64,000 bases of DNA from Pseudomonadales bacterium (GTDB taxonomy: Bacteria; Pseudomonadota; Gammaproteobacteria; Pseudomonadales; Pseudohongiellaceae), in contig JACKOK010000001.1 in the NCBI GenBank assembly GCA_024234365.1, forward strand, positions 806,001 to 870,000, given 5' to 3'. Below are positions 59,028 through 64,000 of the stretch, in pieces. The notes beneath the pieces were generated by a model that made no database searches, was not told the origin of the DNA, and saw nothing but the letters and a program-made list of their open reading frames with translations. How positions within the stretch are numbered: position 1 is the first letter of the stretch; each line of letters opens with the position of its first letter. The translations under genes were made by a program, and so were the position numbers.

Positions 59028-59807
59028 ATGGCAGTGATGAGGTCTATTCTGGCAATGTGGGCATGCGGTGTGCTGCTGTCGGCCTGCGTGACCACAACGA
59101 CCGGCGGTTTCAGCACCGAGCCGTCCAGTGAGCGGGCAGAGCATGATTTTGTGCAGCTTGCCATTGGCTATTTCGACGCGGGTGACATGGTGGCCGCACG
59201 ACGCAATGTCAATAATGCGCTGGCCATCAACAGCCGCAGTTCACAGGCCTACAATGTACTGGCCATGGTGTTGCAGCGTGAGGGGGACCGCGAGCTGGCG
59301 CGGCAGACCTTTGTCCGCGCACTGGACCTGGATGCAAGCAATTCCCGCGCCCGCAACAATTATGCGGCCTTCCTGTTCGATAGCGGGGAGTATGAATCTG
59401 CCTATCAGCAGCTGGAAAAGGTGGCAAACGATACGAGCTATGACGGTCGGGCCCTGGCCTTTGAAAACCTGGGGCTGGCGGCATTGCGTACCGAACGCCC
59501 CGAGCGCGCCGAGTATGCGTTTGAACGCGCCCTGCAGCTCAATGGCAATGCTTTGCGTGCGGCATTGGAAATGGCACAGATTCACTTTGACCGTGGCGAG
59601 TTTGCCGAGGCCATGAACTATTACAGGCGTTTTGTCACCAGCAGCCAGTTCTATCAGGTGACGCAGACGCCCCGCAGCCTGTTGCTGGGTATCCAGCTGG
59701 AGAGGCGCTTTGACAATCAGGAGGGGGCGGCTCGTTACGCCCTTGAGCTGGAGAGCCTGTATCGGGACTCACAGCAATACCAACAGTATTTGAAGCTGAA
59801 TCCATGA
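59028..59807 (+). CDS. pilW: Type IV pilus stability lipoprotein (PilW/PilF)
   Basis: This 259-residue lipoprotein (lipobox LLSAC, C20) carries tandem TPR units from about 40 to 230 (such as AYNVLAMVLQREGDRELARQTFVRAL). PilF/PilW helps the PilQ secretin assemble in the outer membrane. It sits between rlmN and rodZ, as in Pseudomonas. It overlaps rodZ by four bases. Confidence 0.92.
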   Translation: MAVMRSILAMWACGVLLSACVTTTTGGFSTEPSSERAEHDFVQLAIGYFDAGDMVAARRNVNNALAINSRSSQAYNVLAMVLQREGDRELARQTFVRALDLDASNSRARNNYAAFLFDSGEYESAYQQLEKVANDTSYDGRALAFENLGLAALRTERPERAEYAFERALQLNGNALRAALEMAQIHFDRGEFAEAMNYYRRFVTSSQFYQVTQTPRSLLLGIQLERRFDNQEGAARYALELESLYRDSQQYQQYLKLNP

Positions 59808-60940
59808 CAAGTGAAGAAAACGACAAGACTCTGTCCGATGTAACGGAGCAGGAGCAGCAAGAGCATATTGAACGTGGCCCGGGCCATCTGTTGAGGAAGA
59901 AGCGTGAGGCCCTGGGCCTGAGCGTTCAGGAAGCGGCAGACGCCCTGCATATCACCATGCACTATGTGCGTTCGCTGGAGTCAGATGCCCATGACAAGCT
60001 GCCGGGGGACGTCTTCATCAAAGGCTATCTTCGCGCCTATGCCAGTCTGCTGGGGCTCGATTCGACCGTGCTGATCAATGTGTACAACGAGTACACGAAT
60101 CAGCGTGAGGATGCCGATATGGCATCGCCCGGTCGCCGTCGTCGTCGCCGCAACCGCAATACCCCCTGGATTGTGTTCTCTGGCATTGCCTTTGTCGTGA
60201 TGGCCATCGTGCTGTGGTATTTCAGTTCGGACAGTGATGCGGCGACACGTACCGGCGCGTCCGGCACTCCCCGGGCAACACCTGGCACAGAACAGGTATC
60301 TGTCGCGGAGCCTGCAAACCAGGAGGAGCCCGCCAGCTCGCCGCAAGTCCCGATGCTTGTGACGCCCGGCCAGCCGGTCGTGGTAGCACTGGGGGTGAAG
60401 GAGCCTGAGCAGGCGCAGCTGCCGGCAACGGTCGCGGAAGTCGCGGAAGAGGGCAGCATGGAACTTACCTACCCGAGTGAACAGCAGGAGGCGATCAGCC
60501 AGGCTTCCGGCACCTTGCCGATGGCATTGGCAAGCTCCGGGGCGCTGATGGCCAGCGGGCTTTCTGCAGCAGAATCTGCTGAGGGCCTGGGCACTCCGGA
60601 CGCTGTCGAGCTTGAGTCCATCGGAGGCGAGTCTGTTGCGCAGCAGGTAGGCGATGACAATGAGCCCGGCAATATCATTCGGATCGATGCCGGTGGTGAG
60701 GACGTGGTGCAGATCCGCTTCAGCGCCGAAAGCATGGTTCAGGTGCAGGATGCCAATGAGGAGCAGGTGTACCGTGATGTGCGCGTGGCAGGCGATGTGC
60801 TGCGCATCAACGGCACTGGCCCGTTCAATATCCTGCTGGGGGAGGCCTCACACGCGACCCTGAGTTACAACGGCGAAGAGATTGATTTCAGCGCCAGTAT
60901 CCGCATCGACAATTCGGCCCGACTCACCGTCGGTTTATGA
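59804..60940 (+). CDS. rodZ: Cell-shape protein RodZ
   Basis: This 378-residue protein has a cytosolic HTH_25 domain (about 25-95; GHLLRKKREALGLSVQEAADALHI) that binds MreB, a basic run then a membrane helix at 121-140, a long Ala/Glu/Pro-rich periplasmic linker (about 145-280) and a DUF4115 beta domain (about 290-378). It is translationally coupled to pilW. It ends seven bases before ispG. Confidence 0.93.
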   Translation: MTSEENDKTLSDVTEQEQQEHIERGPGHLLRKKREALGLSVQEAADALHITMHYVRSLESDAHDKLPGDVFIKGYLRAYASLLGLDSTVLINVYNEYTNQREDADMASPGRRRRRRNRNTPWIVFSGIAFVVMAIVLWYFSSDSDAATRTGASGTPRATPGTEQVSVAEPANQEEPASSPQVPMLVTPGQPVVVALGVKEPEQAQLPATVAEVAEEGSMELTYPSEQQEAISQASGTLPMALASSGALMASGLSAAESAEGLGTPDAVELESIGGESVAQQVGDDNEPGNIIRIDAGGEDVVQIRFSAESMVQVQDANEEQVYRDVRVAGDVLRINGTGPFNILLGEASHATLSYNGEEIDFSASIRIDNSARLTVGL

Positions 60941-60947
60941 GAGCATC

Positions 60948-62084
60948 ATGAGCGCACAAGTACAAATTCCGCGACGCAAATCTCGACAGATCATGGTGGG
61001 CAATGTCCCGGTGGGCGGTGATGCCCCCATCAGCGTGCAGAGCATGACGAATACGGAAACCTGCGATGTGGCGGCCACGGTGGCCCAGATCAAGCGCCTG
61101 GAGAATGTCGGAGCGGATATCGTGCGGGTCTCCGTGCCCAGCATGGAGGCGGCCGAGGCCTTCCGCGAGATTCGTCGTCAGGTCTCGGTGCCTTTGGTGG
61201 CCGATATTCATTTTGATTACAAGATCGCCCTCAAGGTGGCCGAATACGGGGTGGACTGCCTGCGCATCAATCCCGGCAACATCGGCAGCGAATCGAAAAC
61301 CCGCGCGGTGATCGACGCGGCCAGGGATAAGGGCATTCCCCTGCGCATCGGCGTCAATGCCGGTTCCCTGGGCAAGGTGTTGCTGCGCAAGTACAAGGAG
61401 CCGAATGCCGATGCGATGGTGGAGTCGGCCCTGACCCAGATCGATATTCTGGACAAGCTCGACTTCCAGGACTTCAAGCTCAGCCTGAAGGCTTCCGAGA
61501 TATTCATGACCCTGCAGGCCTATCGCAAACTCGCCACGCAGATTGAGCAGCCTCTGCATCTGGGCATCACCGAGGCGGGTGGCCCGCGCTCCGGCACTGT
61601 CAAGTCCTCAATCGGCCTGGGCGCGCTGCTGATGGAGGGCATTGGCGACACCATTCGTATTTCCCTGGCGGCAGACCCGGTGGAGGAGATCAAGGTCGGT
61701 TTCGACATCCTCAAGAGCCTGGGCATTCGCAGCAAGGGGGTCAACCTGGTGGCCTGCCCCAGTTGCTCGCGACAGAATTTTGATGTGATCGGGGTGGTCA
61801 ATCAGCTGGAAGCCCGTCTGGAAGACATCATCACGCCGGTGGACGTGGCCGTGATCGGCTGCATCGTGAACGGACCCGGAGAGGCGAAAGTGGCCGAGGT
61901 CGGCCTGACCGGCGCCACGCCCAACAATCTCGTCTACGTCGATGGCAAGCCCCATCACAAGGTGGACAATGAGCGGCTGGTGGATGAACTGGAAGCCATG
62001 GTCCGAGCCCGGGTGGCAGAGAAGCTGAAGGCGGATGCGCAGCGCGCGGCGACACGACATCCCGACATCATCGCCACCGACTGA
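60948..62084 (+). CDS. ispG: 4-hydroxy-3-methylbut-2-enyl diphosphate synthase
   Basis: This 378-residue [4Fe-4S] enzyme of the MEP isoprenoid route converts MEcPP to HMBPP. Cluster residues are C270, C273, C305 and E312 (CPSC and GCIVNGPGEA). The ATG at 60948 follows a GAGAG; upstream frames would overlap rodZ. Known pathway: it needs flavodoxin or ferredoxin as donor. Confidence 0.97.
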   Translation: MSAQVQIPRRKSRQIMVGNVPVGGDAPISVQSMTNTETCDVAATVAQIKRLENVGADIVRVSVPSMEAAEAFREIRRQVSVPLVADIHFDYKIALKVAEYGVDCLRINPGNIGSESKTRAVIDAARDKGIPLRIGVNAGSLGKVLLRKYKEPNADAMVESALTQIDILDKLDFQDFKLSLKASEIFMTLQAYRKLATQIEQPLHLGITEAGGPRSGTVKSSIGLGALLMEGIGDTIRISLAADPVEEIKVGFDILKSLGIRSKGVNLVACPSCSRQNFDVIGVVNQLEARLEDIITPVDVAVIGCIVNGPGEAKVAEVGLTGATPNNLVYVDGKPHHKVDNERLVDELEAMVRARVAEKLKADAQRAATRHPDIIATD

Positions 62085-62121
62085 ACCCACAGCGCCCGGC
62101 AACCCAATTGGCAATGGATTT

Positions 62122-63405
62122 ATGAACAAGATTCAAGCAATCCGGGGGATGAACGACATCCTCCCCTCCGAAACCCCTGTCTGGCAGTACCTCGAGGCCA
62201 CCGTACAGCAACTGGTGCAGAGCTACGCCTATCGCGAGATTCGTTTTCCGGTGCTGGAGCAGACGCAGCTGTTCAAACGCTCCATCGGTGAAGTGACCGA
62301 TATCGTGGAAAAGGAGATGTACAGCTTCGATGACCGCAATGGCGACAATCTCAGCCTGCGCCCCGAGGGGACGGCCTGCTGTGTGCGCGCCGCCGACGAG
62401 CACGGCATGCTTTACAACCAGCAGCAAAGGCTGTGGTACCGCGGGCCGATGTTCCGCTACGAGCGCCCGCAGAAAGGCCGCTATCGCCAGTTCCACCAGA
62501 TCGGTATCGAGGCTTTTGGCATGAATGGGCCGGATATTGACGTGGAGATCATCCTGCTCACGGCGCGGCTGTGGCAGACCCTGGGGCTGGCTCCCCAGGT
62601 TCGGCTGGAGATCAACAATATTGGCACCTCCGCGGATCGCAAGCGCTACGGCGAGGCCCTGATTGCCTATCTGCGTCAGCACGAGGAGGCGCTGGATGGC
62701 GATAGCCGCCGACGTCTGGGCAGCAATCCCCTGCGCATTCTCGACAGCAAGGTGCCGTCAACCCAGGAGATTCTGCGTGCTGCTCCGGTACTGGCGGATT
62801 ATGTCAGCGAGGATACCCGCACCCATTTTGAGGCCATCACCGCTATGCTCGATGCTGCCGGTGTCGCCTATGAGATCAACCCGCGTCTCGTGCGCGGGCT
62901 CGATTATTACAACAATATGGTGTTCGAGTGGATTACCGGCAGCCTTGGTGCGCAAGGGACTGTGTGTGCCGGCGGTCGTTATGATGGTCTGGTAGAGCAA
63001 CTGGGCGGTCGTGGCACGCCGGCGGTGGGTTGCGCGATGGGCGTGGAGCGTCTGGTGCTCATGCTGCAGGAGAGCGCTCTGGTGCCGGATGCAGCATTGC
63101 AGCCTTTGGATATCTTCATGGCCGTGGGGGAGGGGCTGGCCTCACAGGCATTGCTGCTGGCCGAGCAATTGCGCGAGCAGGTGCCCGGGCTGCGCCTGCA
63201 GAGCCATTGCGGTGGCGGCAAGCTCAGCAATCAGATGAAGAAGGCCTTCAACAGTGGTGCCTCCCATGCGCTGGTGCTGGAGGCCGACCCGGTTGGCGGG
63301 CTTAGCGAGGTGAAACTGCGCCAGCTTGGGGAAGAGGGCAGCACGCAGGTATTGCCACTGGCGGCACTGGGTGAGCGTTTGCAGGCCCTGTTTCCCAACG
63401 CTTGA
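62122..63405 (+). CDS. hisS: Histidyl-tRNA synthetase
   Basis: This 427-residue class II synthetase has motif 1 (IRFPVLEQTQLFKRSIGE), motif 2 (RLWYRGPMFRYERPQKGRYRQFHQ), the histidine loops LVRGLDYYNNMVFEW and GTVCAGGRYDGL, and a C-terminal anticodon-binding domain (about 325-425). The ATG at 62122 gives MNKIQAIRGMND, the usual N terminus. Confidence 0.97.
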   Translation: MNKIQAIRGMNDILPSETPVWQYLEATVQQLVQSYAYREIRFPVLEQTQLFKRSIGEVTDIVEKEMYSFDDRNGDNLSLRPEGTACCVRAADEHGMLYNQQQRLWYRGPMFRYERPQKGRYRQFHQIGIEAFGMNGPDIDVEIILLTARLWQTLGLAPQVRLEINNIGTSADRKRYGEALIAYLRQHEEALDGDSRRRLGSNPLRILDSKVPSTQEILRAAPVLADYVSEDTRTHFEAITAMLDAAGVAYEINPRLVRGLDYYNNMVFEWITGSLGAQGTVCAGGRYDGLVEQLGGRGTPAVGCAMGVERLVLMLQESALVPDAALQPLDIFMAVGEGLASQALLLAEQLREQVPGLRLQSHCGGGKLSNQMKKAFNSGASHALVLEADPVGGLSEVKLRQLGEEGSTQVLPLAALGERLQALFPNA

Positions 63406-63513
63406 CAGCGCAGGGCGGCTAATTCAGGATGCCCTACCCGGCGCGGGAGAGGCCGCAGGCGCGCCGCAACAGATTGACAGATAAGCATTAGCAGAACGAT
63501 ACAGGAGTCCTCC

Positions 63514-64000
63514 GTGGCATTTAGTACCGAAGAAGAAGAAACCCTTGAAACCCTCAAACGCTGGTGGAATGAAAGCGGCAAGTCGCTGGCACTTGGCGTG
63601 GTGGTGTTTGCTGTGGGCTATATGGGCTGGGCGCAGTGGCAGAGCATGCAGACGTCCGAGTCCGCAGCGGCTTCCGACCTGTATGAAGCACTGGGCACTA
63701 CCGTGGTGCTCGGCCCGGGCGTGGAATTGACGGAGGCGAGCGTTGCCTCGGCTCGTCAGCTGATCGCTGAACTGAAGGAAGAGCACGGGGATTCCGTGTA
63801 TGCCCTGTACGGCGCCCTGTTTGGTGCACGCCTGGCGGTGGATGATCGCGATCTGGACACGGCGGAGCAGGAGCTGCAGTGGCTGCTGGACAACGCCCGT
63901 ACCGGTTATTTCTCTCCCACGGATGAATCTTTGTTGATTACCGCAAGGCTGCGTCTGGCCCGTGTGATCCTGTCTAAAGGGGAAGCCCAGCGTGCGCTCG
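63514..64000 (+). CDS. yfgM: YfgM-like membrane TPR protein, cut by the window end
   Basis: The frame begins at GTG 63514 with AGGAG 7 bases upstream and runs off the right edge (162 complete codons). It has an acidic start (AFSTEEEETLETLKRWWNESG), a membrane helix at about 24-40 and TPR-like helices after that. YfgM works with the SecYEG translocon and periplasmic chaperones. It follows hisS as in other gammaproteobacteria. Confidence 0.9.
   Translation, partial: MAFSTEEEETLETLKRWWNESGKSLALGVVVFAVGYMGWAQWQSMQTSESAAASDLYEALGTTVVLGPGVELTEASVASARQLIAELKEEHGDSVYALYGALFGARLAVDDRDLDTAEQELQWLLDNARTGYFSPTDESLLITARLRLARVILSKGEAQRAL

Overview
This window looks like chromosomal DNA of a GC-rich gammaproteobacterium. 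The right end carries the block iscR-iscS-ndk-rlmN-pilW-rodZ-ispG-hisS-yfgM, a gene order known from Pseudomonas and relatives. The dispersed palindromes (GTAGGAGC-type REP doublets and GGGGTCAGAGTC elements) and the many exported enzymes and lipoproteins fit a free-living, possibly marine, heterotroph. I cannot name a genus from sequence alone. No rRNA, CRISPR array, prophage or intact insertion sequence was seen.

Layout. 0-6 kb: a 2Fe-2S ferredoxin, O-acetylhomoserine sulfhydrylase, and small exported proteins including an aldolase of the HpcH/HpaI family with a signal peptide. 6-12 kb: a TetR regulator translationally coupled to a methyltransferase, a DASS anion transporter, and a three-gene membrane/regulator operon bracketed by two copies of one palindromic operator. 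12-20 kb: a YchJ protein, a LuxR-type regulator with a degenerate receiver domain beside a VCBS-repeat protein, then a four-gene MacAB-like ABC exporter whose first gene starts at the foot of a long hairpin. 20-32 kb: cytochrome b561, serB, a DUF442 phosphatase, an SGNH hydrolase, a PQQ-type dehydrogenase, a 1463-residue repeat adhesin with a PA14 domain, and an esterase/GlcG pair. 32-41 kb: EVE protein, a Fur-box-controlled PepSY membrane protein, a YcaQ/AlkX-like glycosylase, an alpha/beta hydrolase, a gamma-glutamyltransferase lipoprotein, a BlaR1/BlaI-like pair with twin operators, and dusC.

41.6-44.5 kb is abnormal. It holds about 1.5 kb of AT-richer DNA without a convincing gene, a tRNA-Leu(CAA) with a one-base-short anticodon loop, and a queA gene broken by several single-base shifts in its 5' half only. 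This is either decay or a local patch of poor sequence. 44.5-54.5 kb: mdh, a LytS/LytTR two-component system, an Lrp regulator divergent from leuA, a sigma/anti-sigma/exported-protein operon, a protein with MORN-like repeats and a zinc-ribbon protein. 54.5-64 kb: a PHP phosphatase, then the isc-to-yfgM block.

The points most worth a second look are the isc locus, which lacks iscU, iscA, hscBA and fdx while its IscS lacks the usual C-terminal tail; the paired operators at 10911/11947 and 40566/40583; the REP doublets with compensatory changes; the degenerate-receiver regulator beside an adhesin gene; and the damaged tRNA/queA patch.
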